From positions 37,968 to 101,967 of the forward strand of contig JAREIK010002033.1 in assembly GCA_029783825.1 (NCBI GenBank): a stretch of DNA of 64,000 nt. The letters are read 5' to 3'. Numbering within the stretch: the stretch's first letter is position 1; each line of letters starts with the position of its first letter. The position numbers were made by a program, and so were the translations under genes. Positions 37,963 through 51,666 of the stretch are shown one piece after another. Source of the DNA: Sapria himalayana. Taxonomy: Eukaryota > Streptophyta > Magnoliopsida > Malpighiales > Rafflesiaceae. The notes below the pieces were generated by a model that did not search any database, was not told the DNA's origin, and was given only the letters and a program-made list of their open reading frames with translations.

Positions 37963-40160
37963 GTTTTTATTGGGAAATGAGAGTTTATGTATCTGTGTTG
38001 ATGCAGTTTGAGCCTTAAAATTGATGGAGTTTGAGCCTGCATCAAGAAGAGGATAGCCAGAAGTGACCAGAAGAAACCTAAATTACTTCCTTTAGTGCGA
38101 GCCAACACAAATTGGTGTAGCCAAAATATCTATCAGCCAAAATATAACTCACACAGTAAATCATTTTTTATTATTTTATTTTTAAATTTTCACCACTATA
38201 CTTATTTTGTACACTGCCATAACACACTATTTTATTTCTTGCCCACACTTCCTCACAAAAAATGCCACACTACATGCATATAACTGTTCACAACCTTTCC
38301 ACACACACATCCACTCTGACACTATCATATGGCACATGCCACACTGCTACAAGATGCGGCACCCTATTATTGCAAGGCAGACTACAATGGAGGTCAGCTA
38401 ACTTTTATTAGTCATTCATATTTACTCTAGATGATGACATTCAAATGGTGAAAACACTTGCTTCTATGCAACATAAATGCAATCTCATCAATATGAGCTA
38501 TGGCGAGCCCACTTTACTTCTAGAATATGGTCATTTTATTGATCTTGTTAATGAAGTTTAAGTTATAGCTATTAATAATTGATTCTCATGTTGTTCCATA
38601 TTCTGTGTTTCTAAGCATATGTTTGTTTGCCCTGAATTGTGAGTAGGTTGTGTGCAAGCACCATTATGTGTTTTTTAGTAGTACTAGCAATAGTTGTCTA
38701 GCATTAAGCACCGTTGGTGCCCCTGGTGGTAGCACATCATGTATTCGTTCACTATTAGCTCTTGATATTTTTTTCGACAAGTTTGATTTAGCAAGATAAT
38801 AGGGACTCCTTGCAACTTATGATTACTCAGGAGCAAGTAGTGAAGCTATGTGATATAAACATTGGTATCAAGGCAGATGGTAATGAACTAGATGGTAATG
38901 GCCATTAACATATGTGGGTTGCCTTAATACTATGAGAATTATATATTCACATTGCACATTTATATGTTCTATTAATTTATATATTAAGATTTTTAGATGT
39001 TAATGAGGTAAAGAGAGAAAAAAAACGTATATTATAATATTACATTTCATGTGTGCATACACATATAATGGTCCACATGTTTGCATTGTGTGTGTCATAA
39101 ACTACCAAGGCAAGGAATTCCTAGCCTTGGTAGTGCCTAAGGCACATTCCTATTCACAAAGCTTTATTTTTTAAAAAATTTTATAGTTTAATATGATATA
39201 AACATATTTACTGTGAATATTACATAATGAGTTTTTAGATATGTGTTTTTAGATATGCGAGTTAAAGATATCTCTATCAAGTAGTGAATACTAGATAATT
39301 ACTAAATGTGCATTTCTAACTTTTAATAGGCGCCTAATGCCATTCCTCCCATGAACTATGATTTTATGACATTTGATATTTTGGAATCTATGGTTTGTGG
39401 TGATCTCGTTGGCAATGAATATGACTTTATGGCTAGGGACATCAGGGTTGGGGATTTGAATTTTTTGTTTCCGTAGTATATATGTACATATATACTATAG
39501 TAGTATATATAAAGTATAAGTTTTATTGCATAATTTTATCATATTTTATCAAAATAAAACTTTATTTATTTATTTATTTTAATTTGATTTATTGGTTTAA
39601 ATTTCATACGATATGATACCATAATGTTTCCCATACGAAACTTGCAGAAGTGAAGGGACTTTAGAAAAGGGTTAAAGTTACATGCGAATATCTTACTTTC
39701 TCTAGTGGTAGCTCCCAATTCAAAAATGGACCCCTGCACTACATAGGCTTCATCAACGAGGTCGTTCTTTCCCTATTTGCAGAAACATAGAAATTAGAAT
39801 TTTACTAGACATGACGTAGGACGACTAGGATTGCTTTATAGCAGGAGAAAGATGGTGAGTAGAGGAATTGAGGGAGAGAAAGCAACATCAATTTCATGTT
39901 TTTGTTTTAACTATGTAATAAAAATTGTTATGTTTTTGTTATGTTTTTGTTTTTGTTTTAACTATGTAACAAATTGTATCAAAATATTGTTATGTTTTTG
40001 TTATGTTTTTGTTTTAACTATGTAACAAATTGTATCAAAATAATATATTAACTACTTTTATTTTTTGTTAATTATAAATATTGGTTTATATTTTATGTTT
40101 TTATTCAATTTAATATAAAAACTTAAAAATATGTAATCAAATATTTTGTAAAAAATAAAA
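37963..40160. other. Unassigned right interior of CACTA-3
   Basis: No gene recognised. A CA-rich stretch (38190-38370) contains many CCACAC/CACACT words. A perfect 22-bp palindrome centred on GTAC lies at 39475-39496. A short frame near 39352-39477 (MNYDFMTFDILESMVCGDLV) ends at a TAG but has no identifiable family. Confidence 0.4.
39890..40045 (+). repeat. ATGTTTTTGTT minisatellite
   Basis: Blocks of TTATGTTTTTG alternate with TAACTATGTAACAAATTGTA. The compound unit of roughly 65-75 bp occurs about two and a half times near the right end of CACTA-3. Confidence 0.75.
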
Positions 40161-40458
40161 TTGTGAAAATAATTTTGGAATAAAAATATCTAGGGATTTT
40201 TTCCTCTTTAATTTAGCTAGAGACTTTTCTGTAACTTATAATTACAATCAAAATTAGCAAGAAAAAAATATAATTAGCTAGGGAATTTCTAACATTAAAA
40301 AATTTGGAAAGGAATTTAGTTTTCTCATTAATAATTTGCGACATGCACTTTAGCTTGGGATAATTTCTTTCATAAATCAATCATTATTATATTTTAGTGA
40401 TGGAATAAGCCCAAATAGCTAGGGAAATTGCTCTAAATATTTGGGCTTTTTTGTAGTG
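40160..40458 (-). repeat. CACTA-3 right terminal and subterminal region
   Basis: Contains four or five AGCTAGGGA-like motifs and ends in TTGTAGTG. A hairpin with perfect 10-bp arms (AGCCCAAATA at 40408-40417 and its complement at 40438-40447) sits just inside the terminus. The GATA satellite resumes at 40459. Confidence 0.8.
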
Positions 40459-41169
40459 AGATAGATAGCTATATAAACTGAGTGATAGATAGATAAACAT
40501 ATAGATAGATATATAAAAAGATTGATAGATATAAAGGAAAACAATTAGATAGATAGATAGATAATTAGATAGATAGATAGATAGATAGGTAGATAGAGAG
40601 AGAAAGATAGATATATAATTAGATAGACAAATAGATAGATAGATAAATAGCCAGATAGAGATATAGATAGATAGATAGATATAATGATATAAAGATAAAC
40701 AAATAGACAAATAAATAGATAGATAGATAAATATGTAGAAATATTGATAAATTAGATAGATAAATAGATAGAATGTTAGACAAACAGACAGATGGACACA
40801 TAGATAGATAGATAGATAAATAGAAAGATAGATATATAGATAGATAGATAGATAGATAGACAAATAGACATATAGATAGACATATAGGCAAATAGATAGA
40901 TAGATAATAGATAGATAGATATACACATAGACACATAGAATAGAGAAACATACATAGATAGGCAGATAGAGATAGATAAATAGACAGATAAAAAAATACA
41001 AAGATAGACAGATAGATAAATAGATAGATAGATAAATTGAGAGATAGATAGTTAAAGAGATTATTAGATATATAGATAGTCAGATAGATAAATAAAAAGA
41101 TATATAGACAGATAGACAAATAAATAGATAGAAAAATAGATAGATAGAAAAATAGATAGACAGATCGAC

Positions 41170-41230
<61 letters not shown>

Positions 41231-42440
41231 ATGATGGATAGATAGAGAGATAAATGGGTAGATAGATAGAGAAATAAATAGATAGGTATATAGTGAAATA
41301 AATAGATAGAAGAAAGATATATTGATTGATAATTAACATAAAGATAGATATACAGATTGACAAATTGACAAATACATAGATAGATCGATAGATAGATTGA
41401 TAGAAAGTTTGATAGACAAATAAATAGATAAATAAATAGATAGACAGATAAACATATAAAAAGATAAACAGATTGAGAAATAGACAAATAGATAGTTAGA
41501 AAAATAAATAGATAGACAAATAGACAAATAGATAGTAGATAGATAGATACACAGAAAAATATATAGATAGATAGGTAGGTAGGTAGATAGATAGATAGAT
41601 AGACATATAGATAGATAGATAGATAGATAGATATATTGATAGATTCACAAATTGTTTGATAGAAAGACAAATTTATAGATAGTTATATGGATAGATCAAT
41701 AACTAGATGTACAAATAAAGAGATAGAAAGATAAATACTAAAATAGATAGATATATAGAAAGATAGATAGTTAGATAGAAAGATAGATAGAAAGAATGAT
41801 AGATAGAGAGATAAATAGATAGATTGGTAAATAGATAGAGTGATAAATAAAGATTTAAATAAATAGACAGATAGACATATAGACAAATAATTAGAAAATT
41901 AGAAAGAAAGAAAGATAGATATAAAGATAGTCACATAGACAGACAGATAGATAGATAGACAGATAGGTAGAAATATAGATAGATAGATACACAAATAGAT
42001 TTATAGATAGATATTTAGATAAATAGATGGATAGATATTTAGAGAAATAGATAGATAGATGATAGATAAACAAATAGAATTACAGATAGATAGACTTATA
42101 GAATGAATGACTAATCGATATAAATATTGCAAGATATTTTGATAGATAGACAAATAGATAGTTAGATAGTTAGACAGACAGATAAATAGATTGGTAAATT
42201 GAAAGATAGACAGATAGACAAATAGACATATTCACATATAGATAGATAGACATAAAGATAGATATATAGGTAAACATACACATAGAAAGATATACATATA
42301 GTTAGATAGAAAAATAGACAGAAATACATATAAATAGATAGATGGAAAGATAAATAAATATATATAATGATAGATAGGTAAATAGATATATAGATAGATA
42401 GATAGATAGAATGTGAGATTGATACATTAATTGATACATA

Positions 42441-42442
42441 TA

Positions 42443-42514
<72 letters not shown>
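42441..42514 (+). repeat. (TA)n microsatellite
   Basis: About 37 consecutive TA units, the longest dinucleotide run in the window, flanked by GATA satellite. Confidence 0.95.
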
Positions 42515-42516
<2 letters not shown>

Positions 42517-43020
42517 TTGAATGAATAATAAATAGATATATAGATATATAGATAGATAGATAGACATATAGGCACAAAGTCAAATTGAGAGATAGACAAT
42601 TAGATAGACTAATAGACATATAGAGAGGTTGATATATAAACAACTATACATACATATAGATAGATAGTTAGACTAATAGATAGATAGACAGATAGACATA
42701 TAAAAATATATATAGATAAATAGATAAATATATTGAGAGATATCTTCATAGATAGATTGATTGATTGTTAGATAGGTAAAAAGATACATATATAGATAGA
42801 CAAATAGAATGATAGACAGAAAGATAGATAGATATGACAATAGATTGATAGTTGAAAGACAGATAAAAAGATAGAAAAATAAATAGATAAATAGATAAAT
42901 ATATATAAAGATATATAAATATACAGATAGATAGATAAATATACAGATAGATAAATAAATAAATAGATTGAAAAATAAATAGATAGAAAATAGACACTTA
43001 GATAGATAAATAGATAGATT

Positions 43021-43021
<1 letters not shown>

Positions 43022-43089
<68 letters not shown>

Positions 43090-43113
43090 TTATTTATTTA
43101 TTTATTTATTTAT
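43022..43113 (+). repeat. (CA)n-(TA)n-(TTTA)n compound microsatellite
   Basis: A CA run is followed by a TA run and then seven TTTA/TTTA-like units, inside GATA satellite. Confidence 0.9.
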
Positions 43114-44158
43114 AAATAGGCACATAGGTAGATAGGCAGAAAGAAAGAGAGACATATAAACTGATAAATATATATAAAGATAGACAAATAAATAAACTAA
43201 TTGCCATATAAAAAGATAAATAGATAGAAAAACATATAAATAGATAGATTAATAGACTCATAAACATAAACACAATTATATACCTAGACATATAGAGAAA
43301 TAGAAAGTTACATAGATAGATAGATAGATAGAAAGATATATACATAGATTTACAAATTGACAATTTGATATCTACATAGTTAGATACATTAATAAATAGA
43401 TAGATAAACAAATAGTCAAATAGACTCATAGATAGATAGATAAATAGACATATAGACAGATAAAAGATAGAGAGATAATTAGATAGATAGATAGATTGAT
43501 TGATAAATACATAAGAGACAGATAGATAAGCAAATAGATAGATAGATAGACTAATAGAATGATAGATAGAAAGATAAATAGATAGGTAGGTAGAATGATA
43601 ATAGACTGAAAGACAATTAGAAAGTTAGATTGATAGATAGATTGATAGCTAGAAAGTTAGATATTAGAAAATTATGTAGTTACATAGAAAAGTAGATTGA
43701 TAGGTAGGTAGATAGAAAAATATACAAAAAGACATATACAATCATTGATAGATAAACATATAGACATATAGACAGACAGACACTTAAAAACATAAATAGA
43801 TAGATAGATAGAGGGATAGACATATAAAAAGACAATAGATAGACATATAGGCAAATAGACAAATAAAAATTAAAAAAGAAATATAGATAGATAGAAAGAT
43901 ATATAGATAGATATATAGACAAATAGACTAATATATTGATTGACATATAGATTGATAGATTGAATGATTGAATGATATATTGATAGATTGAATGAATGAT
44001 AAATAGATAGATAGATAAGCATATAGACACACAAACAGATAGACATAGAGACAAATAGATAGATTGATAGAAACATAGACAAATAAACAGATAAAAGATT
44101 GATAAATAGATATATATTTAGATAGATAGATAGATAAACAGATAAGCAAAAATATAGT

Positions 44159-44202
<44 letters not shown>

Positions 44203-45258
44203 GAAAGTCAGTTATATAGATATAAAAATACATTGATAGATAGATAGACCAAATAGAATAATAGATAGATTGACAAATAGACCAATAGATAGATAGATGA
44301 TAAACAAATAGAAAGATAGGTAGATATACAGATATATAGATAGACATATAGATAGTTAGATTGATAAACAGAAAGATAGATATATAGATTGAAAGATAAA
44401 TAGACCAAAAATAGATAGATAAATAGATAGATAGATAGATAGAGAGATAAGCAGATAGGTAGATAGATAAAAAATAAATAGATTGATAGCCATATAATCG
44501 AATAGCTAGATATATAGATAAATAGATAAAGAGATTTGTAGATAGAAAATAAATAGACACATATATTGATAGATAACTAAACATATAGACAGCTAGAAAA
44601 ATAAATCATATAGATATATAGATAAAAGATAGGTAGATAGTTAGACAAATAGAAAGCTATACACATATATAGATAGATATAGAGATATATATTTATATAC
44701 ATTTAGATAGTTAGATAGATAGAGAGATAGATATATAGACAATTACATAGTTAGAAAATAGATAGTCAGATAGATAGTCAAATTAATAGATTGATAAATT
44801 GACAGATAGACAAATAGACTAATAGACATATACATTTATACACATATAGATGATAAACATATAGACATATAGATAGATAGACACATAAAAAGATAGATAG
44901 ATAGTTAGATAGAGAGATAGAGAGTTAGATTATTAGTCAAATATAGATATAGACAAATAGACACATAGACACATAGATATATAGATAAAAAGATTTTTAG
45001 ATAAATAGATAGATAAATTGAAAAAAAAATTGATAGATATATAGATAGATTGATTGAATGATAAATATATAGACAGATAAATAGACATATAGGCAAATAA
45101 ATAGATAGATAGACAAATAGATAGACCAATGGGCATATAGATAGATTGACAGATAGATAAATAGAAAGAAAGTTAGATACATATATATTTAGACAAATAG
45201 ATAGACAAATAAATATATCGATAAATAGAAAGATAGATAAAAAGAGAGAGAGAGAGAG

Positions 45259-45309
<51 letters not shown>

Positions 45310-45510
45310 TAAATACATATAGACAAAAAGATAGATAGATAGTTGGAAAGATAAATTAATAGATAGGTTGGTATATAGATATATAAATTGATAGATAGAT
45401 GAATAGATAGACTACCATATTAATTTGACATAAAGATAGATAGATTGATAGATAGATAAATAGATAGATACAAAGATAGATAAACATATAGATAGATAGA
45501 TAGATAGATA

Positions 45511-45554
<44 letters not shown>

Positions 45555-48500
45555 TATAGAAAGATAGATATATAAATAGATTGGAAGAAAGACAAATACA
45601 TACATACATACATAGATAGATATATAGATAGATAGACAATTAATTATATAGATTGATCGACATATAGACAGAAACATATATTATATTGTTAGATAGATAA
45701 ATAGATTGATAGTTAGATTGTTAAATAGATAGAAAATAGATAAATAGATATATAGATACAAATATTTATAAAATTATAGATTGATAAATACATAGATAAA
45801 AATATAGATTAATAAAAAAATAGTCTAATATATACATAGAAAGATAGATAGAAAAATATATTGATAGACATATAGAGAGATAGATAGATAGATAAACATA
45901 TCAAAAAATAAATAGACAGATTTACAGATAGATAGATAATTAGATAAATAGATAAATAGATAGATAAATAGATAGACATATAAGTAGATAAGTAGATAAG
46001 TAAATAGCTAGATAGACTTAATGAAAGATAAATAAATAAACAGATAGATATATGGATACATAAATAGTTAGATAGACATATAGATAGATTTATAGATTAA
46101 TAGATATATACATAGAAAAATATATAGAAAGATAAATAAATAGATAGATAGCCAGAAAGACAGATTGACATATAGACTTACATATAGATAGATAGATAGA
46201 CATATATAATGATGGACAAATTGATAGATATAGTAATTTACATATAGTAAGATAGATAAATATATAGATAGATAGAGACATAGAGAGATAGAAAAAAAGA
46301 TAAATAAACAAAAAGATAGATGGATAGACAAATAGAAAGATAGATAGATAGATAGTCATTATATAGTTAGACATATGTATAGATAGATAGATAGATAAAT
46401 GAACATATAGATTGATAGGTAGATAGTTAGATCGATTGATGGTCAGATAGATAGATAGTTTGATAGATAGAAAGTTTGAAAGTTAGATAGAGAAATAGAT
46501 AGATAACAAAATAGATTATTAGATGTTATATAGATAGGTTAATATGCAGATAGATAGATAGATAGATAGAGAGATAGATAGATAAAAAATATATAAATAG
46601 ATAGATAGACTGATAGATAGATATAAACATAGATAGGGAGATAGATAGATAGATAGATATATAGATAAATAGATAGATAAACATAGATAAATAGATAGAT
46701 AAGAAGATATATAGACAGATAAATATACATATAGATAAATAGATAGATAGATAGTGAATAGATAGATTGATAGATAGGTAGAAAGATCATTAGATAGACA
46801 GATGTTTAGGTAGATAGATAGTTAGATAGATAGAGAAAGATATATAGGCTTATAGACATATATATAGAAAAATAGATATACAGATTAGTAGAAAGATATA
46901 TAGTTGATAGACAAATAGACAAATAAGCAAATAAACAGATAGACTGATAGATAGATAAATATACATATAAATCGATAGATAGATAGATTGACACATTGAT
47001 AGATACATATATAGATATAAAGATAGATAGATTAACAGATAGAAAGATAGATAATACACAAATATAGATAGAAAGATAGACATATAAATAGATAAAGAGA
47101 TATACAAAAAAGAAAATTTAGAAGTTGAAAGATAAATCTATAGACAGCTACACAGACATTTAGATAGAAAGATAGACAGTTAGATTGTTATACTGATAGA
47201 TTTATAGACTCATAGATAGAATAATAAATAGATATATAGATAGATAGACAGATATGTAGAAAGATAGATTGACAGATAGATAGATAGATAGAACTATAGA
47301 TTGGCATAAAGACAAATACACAGACTAATTGATAGATAGATAAATAAATAGATAGAAAAATAGATAGAAAGTCATATAGACAGATAGATAGATAGACACA
47401 TAGAAAAATACACTGAGAGAGAGATAGTCAAAAAGATAGATAAATAGAGAGGCACGTAGATAGAAAAAATTATAGATAGATATATACAAAGCCAGATAGA
47501 CAGATTGACTATTAGAATGATAAATAGATAAATAGATATGTAGATAGACAGATTGATTGATTGATTGACAATAGAGAAATAAAGATATAGATAAAAAGAT
47601 AGATAGGCTGACTTATAGACTGAAACACAGTTAGATAGTCAGATAAATAGAAAGATAGATAGATACACACATACAAGATTTATACATTGATAGATTGATA
47701 GATACAAAAATAGATAGATAAATATATATACATATACATATATTGGCAGATGGACAAAAAACTAGATAAATAGATAGATAGATATACAAATAAATAGATA
47801 GACAGACATGATAGATAGATAGATAGTTGCACAAATAGACATATACAATGATATATAGATATATAGATATATAGATACCTAGATAGATAGATAGATAAAT
47901 ATATATATATAGAAAATTAGATAAAAGACAAATTGATAGTCTGATAAATAGAAAAATAGGCATTTAAATATATAGACATATAGACAAATAGGTAGATAAA
48001 TCAAAAGATAGATATATAGGTAGATATAAAGACAAATAGATAAATAGACAGATATGCAGATAGACAGATAGATAGATAAACAAATAGATTGAAAGAGAGA
48101 TATATAGATAGATAGATATCCATATATATAGAAATAAAAATACACATATATACAGATTGAATGATAAACAGATAGATAGATCGATAGATAAAAAGATAGA
48201 CTTATAGAAAAAAATCATATAAATAAATACACACACACACAATATATATATAGAAAGACACATTAATAAATATATAGATAGATATAAAGATAGACAAAAA
48301 GAAAGATAAATAGATAGAAATATATATATATATATATATATATAGATTGTTTAAATGGTAGATATAAAAATAGATAGAAAAATAGGTAGATCTATATATA
48401 GGCATATACGCAGATAGATATTTGGTAGATAAATAAATAGTGTGAGATATATATATAGATAAATAGACATATTGACATATAGGCAGATAGACATATAATC

Positions 48501-51139
48501 TGAAAGATAGATTGATATATAGATTGATGGTCAAATAGATATATAAATAGATTGACAGATAGGTAGATAGTTAGATAAACACACACACACACACACAGAT
48601 ATATATATATATATAAAATAGATAGATTGATAGATAGTCAAATAGAATGATAGATAGATTGATATACTAATAGATAGAAAGTGTGATTAAAATAAAGTCA
48701 ATTATATAGTTAGATAGATACACAACTAGAGAGTTAGGCAATTAAATAGTTATATAGATATACAAATAAATAGATGATAAGTTGTTAGATAAACAAGTAG
48801 TCAAATAGACTTCTACACATATAGATAGACATAAAGATTGATTGACAGATAGTCACATAGAAAAGATAGATAAAAAATTAGATGGGTAGAGGGATAGATA
48901 GTTAGATTAATAGATTGATAGACAGATAGATAGACAAATAGATTAACATATAAACATATAGATACATAGATATATAGATAGATAGATAGATAGATAGAAA
49001 GGTAGATAGGCACATAGATATAGATTGATTGAAATATAGATAAATAGATTTATTGATATATATATTGCCATATAGTTACATTAATAAACAGATAGAAAGG
49101 AAAAATAGATAGACTAATTGACAAATAGACATATAGTTAGATAGAATGATAGATAAAAAGATAGATATACCAATTGTTTGATAGATGATAGACATATAGA
49201 AAGATAGACAAATAGAAAGAAAGACCTTAATAAATAGACATATAGATATAGATATATATATATATAGATAAATATATTAAAATATAAATAGATATAAAAA
49301 AGATAAATAGAAAGATAGATTAATAGATAGATAGATAGTATGATAGATAGATAGATAGACAAATACATAGGATTATAGATTGACAGATTTATATTTACAT
49401 CTATAGATAGATAGATAGATAAACAAAAAGTTAGATAGATAGACAGATTGTGAGATAAATAGATATACAAATAAATATATCGATAGATAAATAGACAAAT
49501 CAATAGAAAGATAGATAGATATATAGATAGAAATATAAATAGATAGACTAAAAATATAGTGAGATAGATAGATAGATAGAAAGATAGACAGACAAATAAA
49601 GAAATAGATAGATAGATAGATTGATTGATAGATAGGCTTATAGACATGTAGACAAATACACCGATATAAAAATAGATACTTAGGCTAATTGATAGAAAAA
49701 TAGAAAGATACATAGATAGATAGATAGCTAAATAGAAAGTTAGACAGACAGAAAGATAGATAGAAATATAGACATATATAGATATTGATATATTGACATG
49801 TAAACCAATAAACATATTGTCATATAGTTAGATAGATAGATATTTAGTTTGATAGATAGACATAAAGATAGGTAAGATAGATAGATAGATAGGTAGATAG
49901 CTAGATAGACAGATAGATAGATTGATTGACAGATAAATAGACTGATACATATATAGATAGATAGATATATATATAGATATATAGATAGATTAACTAATAG
50001 CCTAATAGATAGAAAGATAGTTAGATAGTTAGACAGATAGAAAAATAAAAATATATATAGTTACACAAATAGATAGATAGTTACACAAATAAATAGATTA
50101 AAATGTAGGCATTTAGAAAAATAGACAGATATATAGATAAAAAATAAATAGATAGTTAAATAAATTGATAGACATATAGACTTATAGATAGATAGATTGA
50201 AAAATATATAGACAGATAGATAAATTGACTAATAATTTGATAGATAAATAGGAAGATAGATAAATACATAGAAACATAATTAAATAAATAGATAGATATG
50301 TAGATACATATATTGATATATAGTTAGAAAGATTAACAAATTGACAGACATACAGATAGATAGATAAATAAATATATAGATAGATTTATAATTTTAAAAA
50401 ATATATAAATAGATAAGTAGATAGATAGATAAATTGACATATATAGTAGATAGAGTAATAGACTAATAGATAGAAAGATAGTTAGATAGATATATAGCTC
50501 GACAAATAATTATAGATAAATAATATACACTTAGAAAGATCGAAAGATAGATGGATAGATAGACAGATAAATACATGGAGTTATATATAGATAAACATAT
50601 TGATAGATAGACAGAGAATTAACGAGAAAGTTTGGATGCAAAAAGATAGTTAAACAAATAGGTAGATAGATAGACAGATAGACAAATGAATAGACACTTA
50701 AAAAGATAGCTAGATAGAATGATAGATAGATAGGTAGATAGAGTAATATATAGATAGATAGGAAGATATAGTAATATATAGATAGATAGATAACGAGATA
50801 GATAGTTAGATTTAAAGATAAATAGATAGATATCTAGATAGAAAGATAGACATATTGATAGAAAAATTAATATATAGATAAAAACATATACTAATAGGCA
50901 TATAGACAGATATATAGATTGACATATAGATAGACTAAAAATATAAAGATAAATAAATAGAATGATTGATTGATTGATTGATAAAAAGATAGATAGATAG
51001 ATAGATATATAGATTTATAGAAAATATGTAGATAAATACACATATAGACATATAAACATAAAGATAGATAGACATATATACAGAAAGATAAATAGTGAGA
51101 AAGATTAATTTATTGATAGACACATAAAAATATAAAAAT

Positions 51140-51181
<42 letters not shown>

Positions 51182-51420
51182 TGATTGATTGATTGATAGT
51201 TAGATAGCCACAAACATAGATAGATAGACAATAAATAGATAGACAAACATAAAAATTGATAGATTGATAAACAAATAGATAGATAGAACAAAAGTCTGAT
51301 AGATAGAATACTAGTTAGATAGTTAGACATATAGATACTTAGAAAGCTAGATAATTCAATAGATAGAAAAATAGATAGATAGATAAATAGATCAAAAGAC
51401 TAATAGATAGAAAGCTAGCT

Positions 51421-51441
51421 AAAAAGATAGACATATAGATA
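51421..51441 (+). repeat. Left target-site duplication of the LINE
   Basis: Twenty-one bases starting AAAAAGATAGACATATAGAT are repeated exactly at 58082-58102 on the other side of the LINE. Reading from 51420 straight into 58103 restores uninterrupted GATA satellite, as expected of target-primed insertion. Confidence 0.9.
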
Positions 51442-51454
51442 AGACAAATAGATG

Positions 51455-51666
51455 GATTTTTCTCTCGCGATAGGTGATTTTTCTCTCGCGATTATCTTTG
51501 GTGAACTATTGTGCAAATTGCTGTGTGAATTATTGTGCAAATTGCGGTGCAAATTTTTGCTCGATATAATATTATGTGTAACTGCTAGTTTGTGCGATTT
51601 GCTGTGCGAAACTGCCATTGTTGATCTCGCCATTGCTGCCCAATTCAAGCTCCTCTCAAGCTAAAT
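51455..51666 (+). promoter_or_regulatory. LINE 5' untranslated region with short repeats
   Basis: This leader precedes the ORF1 start and would contain an internal promoter if the element follows the L1 pattern; I see no defined promoter motif. Two 21-bp-spaced copies of GATTTTTCTCTCGCGAT start at 51455 and 51476. Several imperfect copies of TTGTGCAAATTGC(T/G)GTG follow. Confidence 0.5.

Larger units (their letters stand above)
33188..40458 (-). mobile_element. CACTA-3, left-truncated chimeric CACTA element
   Basis: The right end at 40458 is the reverse complement of CACTACAAAAAAGCCCAAAT. Subterminal AGCTAGGGA-type motifs lie near 40190, 40220, 40280 and 40418. The left part begins inside the Ptta-like gene, with no left terminal repeat, next to the GC-rich patch. 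The interior is larger than that of copies 1 and 2. It includes an apparently longer Ptta gene, a ~540-bp tandem repeat, a SWIB-domain gene fragment and a block in inverted orientation relative to copies 1 and 2. It could be one element with captures or two nested or fused elements. Confidence 0.65.
40459..51420 (+). repeat. GATA satellite array C
   Basis: Eleven kilobases of degenerate GATA/TAGA satellite between CACTA-3 and the LINE. Embedded dinucleotide runs include (TA)n at 41172-41222, 42441-42514, 44162-44200, 45262-45304 and 45520-45551, and a CA-TA-TTTA run at 43022-43113. No gene. The minus-strand frames of hundreds of codons have only Y/L/S/I/F/C/V composition and are artefacts. 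Confidence 0.95.

Noticed and set aside
37773..38018. Overlapping 76- and 81-residue ORFs rich in L/I/F/V and D/F
   Set aside because: Generated by the TTTTGA low-complexity run.
39831..40025. 64-residue ORF ending in CFCFNYVTNC-like repeats
   Set aside because: It translates the ATGTTTTTGTT minisatellite.
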